Assembly (NCBI GenBank): GCA_963575745.1
Contig: CAUYUJ010021660.1
Span: forward strand, 125,836 to 189,835
DNA: 64,000 bases
Source: Prorocentrum cordatum
Lineage: Eukaryota > Sar > Dinophyceae > Prorocentrales > Prorocentraceae
Direction of reading: 5' to 3'
The first letter of the stretch is position 1. Each line of letters opens with the position of its first letter. The position numbers and the translations under genes are program-made. Under the pieces are notes generated by a model. The model was not told where the DNA came from. It worked only from the letters and a program-made list of their open reading frames with translations, and did not search any database. Positions 39,884 through 50,390 of the stretch are shown piece after piece.

Positions 39884-40035
39884 GTGGCACAGGCTGGTTT
39901 CGCCGGGGCTGGTTTCGCCTGGGCTGGTTTCGCCGGGGCTGGTTTCGCCCGACGCTGGTTTCGCCGGCGCTGGTTTCGCCCGACGCTGGTTTCGCCGGCG
40001 CTGGTTTCGCCCCGCTGGTTTCGACCCGCAAGTTT
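39884..40035 (+). repeat. GGTTTCGCC minisatellite, left inverted arm
   Basis: About eight units of roughly 15-18 bp, GCTGGTTTCGCCGGGGCTG or GCTGGTTTCGCCCGAC. The reverse complement (GGCGAAACCAGC) forms the array at 41405-41560. Confidence 0.85.
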
Positions 40036-40093
40036 CGCCGGGGCCGGTCTCGCACAGTCCGCTGCCGCCGCCGTCGTTGTCGTCGTCGCCGTC

Positions 40094-40405
40094 GCCGTCG
40101 TCCTCCTCCTCCTCCTCCTCCTCCTGCTCGTCCTCCTCCCTCTCCTCGCTCCTCCTCCTCCTTCCTCCTCCTCCTCCTCCTCCTCCTCCTCCTCGCCTCT
40201 TCCTCCTGGCCCTCCTCCTCCTCGTCCTCGTCCTCGTCCTCCTCCTCCTCCTCCTCCTCCCCCTCCTCGTCGTCCTCCTCCTCCTCCTCCTCCTCCTCGT
40301 GCTCTTCCTCCTCCTCCTCCTCGTCCTCCTCCTCGTCCGTGTCCTCCCCCTCGTCCTCGTCGTCGTCCTCCGCCTCCTCCTCCTCCTCCTCCTCGTCCTC
40401 CCAGG
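40094..40405 (+). repeat. (TCC)n/(GTCCTC)n microsatellite
   Basis: TCC repeat with frequent CGTCCTC interruptions. Confidence 0.95.
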
Positions 40406-40465
40406 GGCCCCTTGCTCACGTTTTCTCGCAGAAGGCCTCTGGCTGCGCACCCCACAGTTCTCGAG

Positions 40466-40960
40466 GAGGGAACCCTAACAGTCGGGTCGGGTTGGGTCGG
40501 GCGGACCCTAACGTGCGAGTCGGGTCGGGTTTGGCGGGCGGACCCTAACGGGCAGGTCGGGTCGGGCGGGCGGGACATTAAAGTGTGGTGCATAATCGAG
40601 AGAGCACGCGAGAACCCTAAAAGCTGGGTCGGGTCGGGTCGGGCGGACCCTCGGGTTGGGTCTGGGTCGGGTCGGGAGGGCGGGACCTAATCGACTGGGC
40701 ACGCGAGAGGGTCGGGTCGGGTCGGGCGCACCCTAACGGGCGGGTCGGGTCGGGTCGGGACGGGCGGACCCTAACGGGCGGGCCGGGTCGGGCGGGCGGG
40801 ACATTAAAGTGTGGTGCATAATCGAGAGGGCACGCGAGAACCCTAACGGTCGGGTCGGGTCGGGTCGGGCGACCCTAACGGGCGGGTCGGGTCGGGTCGG
40901 GACGGGCGGACCCTAACGGGCGGGTCGGGTCGGGTCGGGTCCAGCGGCCCTAACCCTCTT
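40466..40960 (+). repeat. GGGTC minisatellite with CCCTAACGGGCGG linkers
   Basis: Pentamer runs (GGGTCGGGTCGGGTC) alternate with GACCCTAACGGGCGGG. A longer unit containing ACATTAAAGTGTGGTGCATA and ATCGAGAGRGCACGCGAGAA occurs at about 40576 and 40801, with a partial copy near 40687. CCCTAA here is isolated in linkers, not in tandem, so it is not a telomere repeat array. Confidence 0.85.
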
Positions 40961-40984
40961 CCCTCCTCCCTCCGTCCTGCCCTC

Positions 40985-41400
40985 CCTCAGCCACCTCCTC
41001 CACCTCCACCTCCACCTCCACCTTCTCCTCTCCTCCTCCTCCTCCTCCTCCTCCTCCTCCTCCTCCTCCTCCTCCCTCCCTCCTCTTCCTGCTCCTCCTC
41101 CTCCTCCTCCTCCTTCCTCCTCCTCTTCTCCTCCCTCCTCCTCCTCCTTCCTCCTTCCTCCTCCTCCTTCCTCCTCCTCCTCCTCCTCCTCCTTCTCCTC
41201 TCTCCCTCCTCCTCCTCCTCCTCCTCCTCCTCCTCCCCTCCTCCTCCCTCCACCTCCTCCTCCTCTCCTCCTCCTCCTCCTCTCCTCCCCCCCATCATCC
41301 TCGTCATTCTCCTCCTCCTCCTCCTCCTCCTCCTCCTCCTTCTCCTCCTCCTCCTCCTCCTGCTCCTTCTCCCTCCTCCTCCTCCTCCTGCACCTCCTCC
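40985..41400 (+). repeat. (TCC)n microsatellite
   Basis: About 400 bp of TCC/TCCC/TTCC with few interruptions. Confidence 0.95.
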
Positions 41401-41404
41401 AGCA

Positions 41405-41560
41405 GCCGGGCGAAGGCAGCCGGGCGAAAGCAGCCGGGCGAAACCGGCCTGGGCGAAACCAGCGTCGGGCGAAACCAGCCCGGGCGAAACCAGCTCCGGG
41501 CGAGACCAGCCGGGCGAAACCAGCCCCGGGCGAAATCAGCCCCGGGCGAAAGCAGCTGCT
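41405..41560 (-). repeat. GGTTTCGCC minisatellite, right inverted arm
   Basis: About eight units of GGGCGAAACCAGCYCC, the inverted complement of 39884-40035. With the left arm it brackets a 1.4-kb block of TCC, GGGTC and TCC repeats. Confidence 0.85.
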
Positions 41561-42420
41561 GCCGCGCATGTTGGCCTACGTTAGCCTGTGGATGTGCCAG
41601 GCAGCGTTGTGCCTGGACGTGTGATTCACGTTGTCGTTGGTCTCCCTGGCTGGCTCCCCCTGTATGTGATTCCAGGCAGCGGGGGCGGGCTTCTGTTCTC
41701 GAAACCTTACGATGCTTCGTAAGATTGGAGAGTCTCGGGGGGGAACATATGTTCGTTGCCGGTGGGGGTTGGGACCTGGATCTTCACCTGATTGATTCGA
41801 CGGGATTGGCGAGAAGGGTGGAGGGAGCCTTCTCTGTGCCGCCTCAGAGGACATGCTTAGCCCCTGGCAGTCTCCCGACGATCGATTATTTTGTGGCTAG
41901 CGCTTGTTTTGCTCGCTCGTGTGATGAGGTTGAGGCCAACGTGTGTCCTGGGCCCACCGACCCCGCCGACCTCTTCAGCTCGCGCCCCGAGCCGATGCTG
42001 TGAGATGCTGTCAGGTGACGCATCGGTCGCGCCAGGAACTTGTCGCGGAACTCCCCTGCGCATGGCCCCTTTCCTCGGCCCCAGGAGTGGATTCTGGATT
42101 CTCAGATGAAGCATTGCCGAGGACGCTGCTGCTGCCGCCCTCGCGCGCCCTGTTGGAGAGGCTTGGGAGCTGCTCGCGGTGGCTTGGAACTACTTCGCCA
42201 ACCGGCTCGAGCTCGAGCTCGACGCTTCCACCGGGCGGAGGTTACAAGCAATGGCTACAACGCGGCTCTTCTGAAGCCTCGATGGGTCCGGGTTTCTGTG
42301 AAATTTGAGGCTTTCAGTGAGCGCGATCAGAATTGTGGATGGATTTGGTTGGCTCAGCATCTGTCCGAAACGATAGGTGCCTTCGTGAGGCTCAGCAGGC
42401 TGTCCTAGTGCCCCGCGTTT
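41561..42420. other. Unassigned, possibly LINE-derived
   Basis: Open frames change every 100-200 bp and no motif was recognised. It lies upstream of the RT remnant at 42421-43677 and could be its decayed N-terminal part. Confidence 0.35.
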
Positions 42421-43677
42421 GTGGACCGCGTTCAGATCCAGCAGGTCTCAGAGGGTACCCGCCTTCAGATCCAACGGCTGCTCGCGTTGCCGTGCCTTGG
42501 AGAAGGGCAGAGTGTTCGGCTTGATTCCATGCTCGGCCAGTCCCGTCGTTTGGTGCGCTCGTTCGCGCCAGCTGCTGGTCTCACTGCGTGGGTCGAGCAG
42601 TGCCGGGATGTTTTTCGTCGTCGGCGGACGACGACTTCAGCGAGGCGCGCAAGGCCGTCGCGAAGGTCCAGCAGGACAATTGGGGTCAATGGCAGGAGAA
42701 GACCCTGCCTGGGGGACTCTAGCCATGCGTCGACCTACTAAGCTTAGGCAGAGGTGGACTCCTATTGTCGTTCAAAGCTACCGAGGGGTCTTCCCTAATT
42801 GCCCACAAGAGTTGTTGACAGCTAGAGGCGAGTGCCTTGCCATGTTCTGGTACACTTCCCATGTGCCGCCCGAAGCTTCCGTCCCTGATCGGTGCTGTTT
42901 GCCCGGCGATCGGCCGCCGAGATCAGGGGCGCTTCCAGCAGTTTTTCGCACCCTGCGTCTCAGTCTCTTGACGGCCTGCGCCTGCGCCCGAGACAGCTGG
43001 CCACCCTTTCTGGCGATGCCGTGGATGCGATAATCCGGGCGATGGAGTCCCCGGGCTTGTTCCCAGAACAGCTTATGCTCTTTTCCCCGCTGCTTGAACA
43101 ACCGAAGGGGGGTCTCCTTCTGATTTTGTTGCGAACTGGGCCCGTCCGTGTTTGGGAGCGTCTTCGAAGGCCCGTGACCCTGGATTTCGACACCAAATAC
43201 CTTCGTACGTATTGGGCCTTTGTGCCCAGTCCGTAGTGCGGGGGATGCCGTCTGGCATCAGGCTGTGCGAACCGACGTGGCCCAGCACGAAGCTAAGGAG
43301 ACGGGGGTCATTCGGGGCGGTGCTAAATACTCAGGGTCGTTTGACCTCATAAGACAGGGCTGTACGTCATGGCATTAATAAAATCTTTGTCAAAACAATC
43401 TTTGATTTTTGGAGGGCCCCCCCCGTTTTCAGCGTGTGGGGGCCCAACATGGGGCCTTACCGTCTTTTGCCTTCTCGGGCCTTCCCGCGGGCGATATCTT
43501 CAAAGATATCATGGTCCAGCTTTGTAGTCTGGAAGCCTTTCGACAAGTTCGTTGAAGATAATCCTGGGGTTGATTTGTCGTCGTACGTCGACGATGATAG
43601 CGTTGCTACTTTTTGCGCTGCGCAGCAGGTATTGGCCAACCTACCCTGGCCGCAGCCTGTCTGTTTCGTCCAGGTTA
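42421..43677 (+). pseudogene. LINE reverse-transcriptase remnant 2
   Basis: Pieces of an RT in several frames. 43026-43230: DAIIRAMESPGLFPEQLMLF, LLEQPKGGLLLILLRTGPVR, VWERLRR, corresponding to the block before and including the RT 'PK..G.RPI...YR.W' motif. About 43243-43360: AVWHQAVRTD ... KYSGSFDLI, in the position of motif A. 43524-43650: KPFDKFVEDNPGVDLSSYVD, DDSVATFCAAQQV, with a clear Y-V-D-D motif C. The motif order is right for one RT with frameshifts and a deletion. It differs from the LINE at 8.8-13.8 kb. Coding similarity stops at 43677, where G-element copy 2 begins. Confidence 0.65.
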
Positions 43678-43679
43678 GG

Positions 43680-43865
43680 GGAGGGGGAGGAGGAGGAGGA
43701 GGAGGAGGTGGAGGAGGAGGAAGAGCAGGAGGAGGAGGAGGAGGAGGAGGAGGAGGAGGAGGAGGAGGAGGAGGAGTAGGATGAGGAGGCGGAGGAGGAG
43801 GAGGGCGAAGCGGAGGCGGAGGCGGAGTCGGAGGCGGTGGAGCAGGAGGAGGAGGAGGAGGAGGC
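43680..43865 (+). repeat. (GGA)n microsatellite
   Basis: GGA repeat, last part mixed with GGC (GGAGGCGGAGTCGGAGGCGG). Confidence 0.95.
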
Positions 43866-43866
43866 G

Positions 43867-44673
43867 GTTGTTGATGATGATGGTGATGATGTTGTTGATG
43901 ATGCTGATGATGATGATGATGATGCTGATGATGTTGGTGATGATGCTGATGACGATGATGATGCTGATGTTGCTGCTAATGATGTTAATACTGATGATGC
44001 TGATGATGGTAAGGATGATGATGGTGATGCTGCAGCTGATGATGAAAATGATGATGGCGATGCTGGTGATGATGATGCTGATGATGATTATGGTGACGGA
44101 GATGGTGATGCTGCTGATGATGATCATTATGGTGATGGTGATGGTGATGGTGGCGAGGATGGTAGGGATGATGACGATGATGCTGACGATGATGATGCTG
44201 ATCATGCCGATGATGATGGTGATGCTGATGGGGATAAGGGTGAGGACGATGATGGTGATGATGCTGCTGCTGATGATGCTGTTGCTGCTGATGATGATGA
44301 TGATGAGGATGATGATGATGATGCTGATGACACTGATGATGCTGCTGGTGATGATGATGATGCTGACGATGATGATGATGCTGATGATGATGATGATGCT
44401 GATGATGATGCTGATTATGATGATTGTGATGTGATGATGATGCTGATGTTGATGATGATGGTGGTGTTGGTTGTGGTGATGATGATGCTGCTGCTGATGC
44501 AGCTGATGATGTCGATGATGCTGATGATGATGCTGATTCTGATGCTGATGATGAGGATCCCGATTATCATGATGATGCTGATGATGATGTTTATTCTGAT
44601 GATTATCAGGATGCTGGTGATGATGATGCTGATTATGATGCTGCTGCTGATGATGATGATGGGGATGAGGACG

Positions 44674-44743
<70 letters not shown>

Positions 44744-44942
44744 CGATGATGATGATGATGATGATGATGATGAGGATGAGGATGAGGATGCTGGTGATGA
44801 TTATTTGATGATCTGCTGCTGAATGATCTGAGATGATGCTGGGCTGATGATGATGATGCTGATGCTGATGCAGATGGATGCTGATCTGCTGCTGATGATG
44901 ATGATAATGATGATGCGATGATGAATGATTGATGATGATGAT

Positions 44943-44973
<31 letters not shown>

Positions 44974-45052
44974 GATGATGATGATGATGATGATGATAAT
45001 GATGATATGATGATGATGATGATGATGATGATGATGCAACGCTGACATGATG
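43867..45052 (+). repeat. Giant (GAT)n/(GCT)n microsatellite
   Basis: About 1.2 kb of GATGATGCT-type repeat, purest at about 44685-44770. All three plus-strand frames and their complements stay open for hundreds of codons (poly-Met, poly-Asp, poly-His, poly-Ile), which is a composition artefact. Confidence 0.95.
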
Positions 45053-45056
45053 ATGA

Positions 45057-45556
45057 TCCTGCTCCTCCTCCTCCTCCTCCCTTCTTCCTCCTCCTCCTCC
45101 TCCCTCTCCCCTCCCCCCCCCTCCTCCTCTCCTCCGCCTCCTCCTCCCTCCTCCCTCCTCCCTCTTCCCTCCTCCCTCCTCCCTCCTCCCTCCTCCCTCC
45201 TCCTACCTCCCTCCTCCTCCTCCCTCCCTCCCTCCTCCCTCCTCCCTCCCTCCCCCTCCTCCTCCTCCTCCCTCCTCCCTCCTTCTTCCCCCTTCCTCCT
45301 CCCCTCCTCCTCCTCCCGCCTCCCTCCTCCTCCACCTCCCTCCTCCCCTCCTCCCCTCCCCCCCCATCCTTCCTCCTCCCTCCTCCCTCCTCCCTCCTCC
45401 CCCTCCCGCCTCCCTCCTCGTCCTCCCTCCTCCCTCCTCCCTCCTCCCTCCTCCCCTCCTCCTCCTCCTCCTCCTCCCTCCCTTCTCCCTCCTCCCTCCT
45501 CCTCCTTCTCCGCCTCTTCCTCCTCCTCCTCCTCCTCCTCCTCCTCCATTCCTTCT
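45057..45556 (+). repeat. (TCC)n/(CTCCCTC)n microsatellite
   Basis: 500 bp of pyrimidines on the plus strand, TCC and CTCCCTC mixed. Confidence 0.95.
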
Positions 45557-46087
45557 CCTTATAAATGACTTCTCCCTGTCGCACTCCGAGGCTAGTTTTT
45601 AGGGCGGGCAGGGCGTTTCGCTTGAGACTTCCTCACCATCTATGATTCTGACGCTTAAGACGTGACAACAGTTACACATATGGAGGGCAGGTAGTTTTCA
45701 ACATGTGGCTCTCGCCTTAGCGCCGCGCACATTTTTTAGAACCATTGGCAAGAGTTTCACGGACTGAGGGCGGGTGGTTTTCAATCTGTGGCTCTCGCCT
45801 TAGCGCCGCGCACATTCGTTTAAACCATTTGCAAGAGTTTCACGGATTGAAGGCGGGTGGTTTTCAACATGTGGCTCTCTCGCCTTAGCGCCGCGCACAT
45901 TCGTTTTAAACATTTTAAGAGTTGAGGGCGGGTGGTTTTCAAAATGTGGCTTTCGCCTTACGCCGCGCACATTCTTTTTAATAATTTGCAAGAGTTCCGC
46001 GGGTAGAGTGCGGTTCCTTTTCAACATGTGGCTCTCGCCTTAGCGCCGCACACATGTGTTTCTGAACTTTGCAAGAGTTTCACGGCT

Positions 46088-46407
46088 TCCCGTGATCAAC
46101 GTACCAGAAGTGGCGCTTTGGACGGATTCAGGATTATGCGGGCGCAACAGTTCCGTTGATTTGTTGTGTTGAAGTCCCAAACATGGCCTTCTGGCACGGT
46201 TCTGGATCGTCAAGACGCAGCAGTCAGGTTGATACGTGGCGTTGGAATCCCGAGATCAATGTATTGGCACGCTTCAGGATCTTCAAACTGTTATCTGCCA
46301 ACGAGGCAGTTCCCTCAATGGAAATGAACCGCTCTAGGGGCCTATGAAGAGGGAGCTTGGAGGGAGGGTTAATTCCAACATCGTTGATGACCCTTGGGTT
46401 TCCACTG
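46088..46407. other. No recognisable gene
   Basis: Short frames only. TGTGTTGAAGTC at 46165 recalls the G-element block but the flanks do not align. Confidence 0.5.
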
Positions 46408-46590
46408 GTCCTCCTCCTCGTCCCCCCCCTCCTCCTCCTCCTCCTCCTCCTCCTTCTCCTCCTCCTCCTCCAGGAGGAGGGGGGGGCGGAGGATGAGGAG
46501 GAGGAGGTGGAGGAGGAGGAGGAAGAGGAGGAGACGGAGGAGGAGGAGGAGGAGGAGGATGAGGAGGAGGAGGAGGAGGAGGAGGACGGC
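46408..46590. repeat. (TCC)n to (GGA)n strand-switch microsatellite
   Basis: TCC repeats on the plus strand to about 46470, then GGA repeats to 46590. The junction CTCCTCCAGGAGGAG is a palindrome, so the two halves can pair as a long hairpin. Confidence 0.9.
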
Positions 46591-46617
46591 AACCACGGCG
46601 CCGAGGAAGACGACGAG

Positions 46618-46758
46618 GGGCCTCAGGGTTGGGCTTCTGGTGGAAGGCTTCTTGTGGTCGGGCCTCCGACTGCAGGCGCGCGGGCCGTCCCTCCTCGCTC
46701 CGCCGCCCTCCCCCCCTCCCGAAAGGGGGGCGGTGGGGCGGTGCCGGTGGCGGCGGAG
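46618..46758 (+). repeat. Dispersed repeat R1, copy B
   Basis: Near-identical counterpart of 7681-7817, here embedded between two GGA tracts. Confidence 0.85.
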
Positions 46759-47185
46759 GAGGAGGAGGAGGAGGAGAACAAGGAGGAGGGGGAGGAGGAG
46801 GCGGATGAGGAGGTGGAGGTGGTGGAAGGAGGGTGAAGGAGGAGGAGGAGGAGAGTAGGAGGCGGAGGAGGAGGAGGAGGATGAGGGGGAACAGAGGTAG
46901 AGAGGGGTAAAAAGGAGTGAGGGAGGGAGGGAGGGAGGGCAGGGAGGGAGGGAGTTAGGGAGGGAGGGAGGGAGGGAAGGACGGAGGGAGGGAGGGATGG
47001 GGGGAGGGAGCGACGGAACGAGGGATGGAGGGAGGGCGGGAGGGAGGGAGTGAGGAGGAAAAGGAGGAGGAATATGATGAGGGAGGATGAGGAGGATGAG
47101 GAGGAGGAGGAGGAGTCGACGGAGGAGGAGGATGAGGAGGAGGAAGCGGAGGAGGAGGAGGGGGAAGAGGAGGAGGAGGGTAATC
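46759..47185 (+). repeat. (GGA)n and (GGGA)n tracts
   Basis: GGA repeat to about 46895, GGGA repeat (GGGAGGGAGGGA) at about 46918-47052, then GGA/GAT mix to 47185. Confidence 0.95.
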
Positions 47186-47503
47186 ATAATATGAGTATAA
47201 CGGAGAAGAATTATGCTAACACCAAGAAGAGGAATACGCATGATGATAATAATCATTATACTTCTATTTCTTTTATTAGCACTCCTACTAATAATACGGC
47301 GGGTAATACGACTATGTCTACTCATACGAATACTAATAAAACGAATAGTAACAAACATACGACGAAGACGACACATTCGAAATAATGATACTCATACTAC
47401 GAGTATTATGACTCACACTACCACTAATGACCCGACTAAGCATATTCAGATGGCGAATTCGAATGCTAAGCACAATAGTGTAATTACTACCCATTCCACT
47501 TGA

Positions 47504-47566
<63 letters not shown>

Positions 47567-48400
47567 ACGTACTAATACCAATAACACTGCTAACATGAAT
47601 AATACTAGCAGCCATAACAACATTAATGGCTCTTTATTGCTGATATCAGTATTCATTAATATTAACAGTACAAATGAGCAGGCGAATAACATTATTAATG
47701 ATACTATTAATAACAATGCTGTGAAGCGTATCAACACTACTAATGCTACTACTACGAGTAATACGAGTACTGCGATTGCAAACACGTACTACGGAAAAAA
47801 AACATATTTTTACTTGAATTAACATGTCGAGTCCTAATACTACTGCGAAGAAGAATAGTAACACTAGTACGACGAAGAGTAATCATACTACGAATAAGAA
47901 GAACCATGATACGGTCACTAAACACAGCCAGGCCAGTAATAATATCGAAAGTAAATACAATCGGAATAGTAAGGCGATTCAGACAATAATCGCGCTACGA
48001 CTAATAAGGGCACTGGTGATACTAGCATTCAATACTTCGTCTAGCAGCGCTCGTACAACGAGCAACAATTCCCATCGTATTAATTAATATGCTAACATTA
48101 GTGTTACTAACGCCACTACCACCAGTAAATGTCATGGTCGTAATGTTCGCAATCATAATACTGGTACTGTCAGAAATAGTAAGACCAGTAATAATGATGA
48201 CAATCACATCAGCACCATACTACTATGCCTAGTACTAGTACGGCGAATACTACTGCTACTGCTGCTGCTACTACTACTACTACTACTACCACCGTAATAA
48301 CAATTCAACTAGTAATACTATTAATACTAGCAATACATAAGCGAATAACTACATGATCCAACATCTGTTACATATACAAACACATAAGTAGTCACATGCG
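47186..48400. repeat. AT-richer degenerate (ACT/AAT/ACG) triplet region
   Basis: Unusually AT-rich for this window and built from ACT, AAT, ACG and AGT triplets, with a pure (ACT)n run at 47501-47565 and another near 48260-48290. Looks like a very old, decayed triplet repeat. Open frames rich in Asn, Thr and Ser follow from this. Confidence 0.7.
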
Positions 48401-48689
48401 GAACTACATAAACAAATGATTAATTCCATAACAGAGTAAACACACCGTGTACGTACGTAATACATAAATATATGATTGCATACGTAACCACACACATACG
48501 TACATGACTACATCCATAACTACAGGAATCAATGCGTAGCAGCCCGCAGATGCGGATATGAGTGAGGGGGCGGTGGGGACGTCGGCAGCTTGCGAGACTC
48601 GGGAAAAACCCGCCGCAGGCGCCAACGTTGCACAACTTGTACAACGAGTCCGCCGCAGGCGCCGACTTTTTCGTTAAACCAACGTGGGT
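48401..48689. other. No recognisable gene
   Basis: ACATA-rich words to about 48530, then non-repetitive sequence without identifiable coding or RNA features. GTCCGCCGCAGGCGCCGAC near 48648 resembles CCCGCCGCAGGCGCCAAC at 48609. Confidence 0.5.
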
Positions 48690-48799
48690 AGGTCGCGGGT
48701 GGGTCGCGAGTGGGTCGCAAATGGGTCGCGGGTGGGTCGCGGGTGGGTCGCGGATGGGTTGCTGTTGGGTCGTGGGTGGGTCGCGGGTGGGTCGCGGGT
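48690..48799 (+). repeat. GGGTCGCGGGT minisatellite, block 1
   Basis: About eleven 10-bp units GGTCGCGGGT or GGTCGCAAAT. Confidence 0.9.
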
Positions 48800-48964
48800 G
48801 TAGAGGGCAGAAACTCGACACTATGATAATCACCCCGACAAGCGAAGCCATTTAGTAAACGCACACAAGGAATACATCGAACAGGGCAGGGCTGTTATGT
48901 AAACGCCCAGGGCCGTCTAGTAAACGTCAGTTGTCGGGTCCAGGGTGGTTTTTCCTCCCTTGAG

Positions 48965-49234
48965 GGTGGGTCGCAGGGTGGGTCGCGGGTGGGTCGCGGG
49001 GTGGGTCGCGGGTGGGTCGCAGATGGGTCGCGGATGGGTCGCGGGGTGGGTTGCGGGTGGGTCGCGGGGTGGGTCGCGGGCGGTTCGCGGGTGGGTCGGG
49101 GGTAGGTCGCGGGGTGGGTCGCGGGTGGGTCGCGGGTTGAGCCGCGGGTTGGGTCGCGGGGTGGGTCGCGGGGTGGGTCGCGGGGTGGGTCGCGGGGTGG
49201 GTCGCGGGGTGGGTCGCGGGTGGGTCGCGGGTGG
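48965..49234 (+). repeat. GGGTCGCGGGT minisatellite, block 2
   Basis: About 25 units of 10-11 bp (GGTCGCGGGT and GGTCGCGGGGT), the last part very regular. The ~165 bp between the two blocks contains GTAAACGC/GTAAACG words and no gene. Confidence 0.9.
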
Positions 49235-49235
49235 G

Positions 49236-49360
49236 ACGACGACAACGAACAACAACATCACCAACAACAATAACAACAACACCACCAACAACAACAACAC
49301 CAACAACAACAGCAGCAGCAGCAACAACAACAGCAACAACAACAACAACCACATCGCAAC
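49236..49360 (+). repeat. (CAA)n/(CAG)n microsatellite
   Basis: CAACAACAA with CAC and CAG variants, starting directly at the end of the GGGTCGCGGGT array. Confidence 0.95.
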
Positions 49361-49535
49361 AAACATATTTCTCACCACGAATTCCCCATTTAGCCACGCA
49401 CCCAGGGACAATGAATGACCCTTCGGCCCCCCTCTTTCTGACATAAATCAATACATTCATGCATGCATAAATACGTGAAGACATACAAACAATACATAAG
49501 TACATAAACATATACATGACAACGTACCAATAATT

Positions 49536-49680
49536 ATGAACGAGGAGGAGGAGGCGGAGGCGGAGGCGGAAGCGGAGGAGGAGAGGATGAGGAAAAGGAG
49601 GAGAGGAGGAGGAGGAGGAGGAGGAGGAGGAGGAGGAGGAGGAGGAGGAGGAGGAGGAGGAGGAGGAGGAGGAGGGCGGG
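49536..49680 (+). repeat. (GGA)n microsatellite
   Basis: GGA/GGC repeat. Confidence 0.95.
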
Positions 49681-49857
49681 CGGGGGCAGCAGAGTCTGAG
49701 GGCAGGTGCCCCGTGCGCACATCGCGCCTTCCCGAGACGCCTGCCCCGCCGGCGAGGAGGACGCGGAGAGGGAGCGGGCGGCCCGGAGGAAGAGGCGACC
49801 CGTGCTGCTCCTGATGCTCCGATGGGGAGGGAGTGGGTGTCGGAGAGGAGGGCAGCC

Positions 49858-50165
49858 CGAGGAGGAGGAGGAGGAGGAGGAGGAGGAGGAGGAGGAGGCA
49901 GAGGAGGAGGAGGAGGAGGAGGAGGACTCATGTGGTGGCGGGTCTGGCCCAGATCACAGGGGAGACCGCCACCCACCTCCGAACAAGCTCGTCGTCACAC
50001 TCATGCTGGCGTCAGGTTTGGTCGCAGGAGGAGGAGGAGAGGAGGAGGTGGAGGAGGGGGTGGAAGAGGAGGAGGAGGAGGAGAAGGATGATGATGAGGA
50101 GGAGGGGGAAGAGGTGGAGGAGGAGGTGGAGAAGAAGGAGGAGGAGGAGGAGTCGGAGTTGGGGA
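49858..50165 (+). repeat. Interrupted (GGA)n tracts
   Basis: GGA runs at 49858-49925 and 50027-50165 around ~100 bp of non-repetitive sequence. Confidence 0.9.
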
Positions 50166-50169
50166 GGAG

Positions 50170-50390
50170 GATGAGCATCGTCTAACCGATTTCCATCCCC
50201 ACTGGGCCGTGGTATCTCAAACCCACCTTGTCGCCCGCCCAGGTGGGGATAGGTCCCGCGAGGCCCGAAGAGAACAGCGTATACCCCCACCTGGTGGGAG
50301 GGGGGGTACGTCGGCGACCGTCGGCACGTGCGGCCAAGGCCATGCCAGTGCGGCTAGGGATCTGTAAAGCGATGCTCAGGGGGTGGGGAT
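50170..50390 (+). repeat. R5 palindromic repeat, copy B
   Basis: GATGAGCATCGTCTAACCGA at 50170 and AAAGCGATGCTC near 50366-50377 form short inverted ends. The core 50239-50294 (CCAGGTGGGGATAG ... TACCCCCACCTGG) is an inner inverted repeat matching 14554-14609. Confidence 0.55.

Larger units (their letters stand above)
43678..46087 (-). repeat. G-element copy 2 (inverted), with microsatellites and 83-bp minisatellite
   Basis: From right to left: about five ~83-bp units (45681-46087; GGGCGGGTGGTTTTCAACAT, GTGGCTCTCGCCTTAGCGCC, GCGCACATTCGTTTAAACCA), a conserved block (45545-45680), then 2 kb of microsatellite. Its reverse complement matches window positions 15-205, including the transition AAGGAATGGAGGAGG into GGA repeats. 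Here the microsatellite has grown to TCC, GAT and GGA segments. Confidence 0.75.

Noticed and set aside
40466-40960. Telomere array
   Set aside because: CCCTAA never occurs in tandem; it is a single word in each minisatellite linker.
43675-45584. 624-codon and 389-codon minus-strand frames
   Set aside because: Entirely made of His, Ile, Glu and Gly runs from GAT/TCC/GGA microsatellites.
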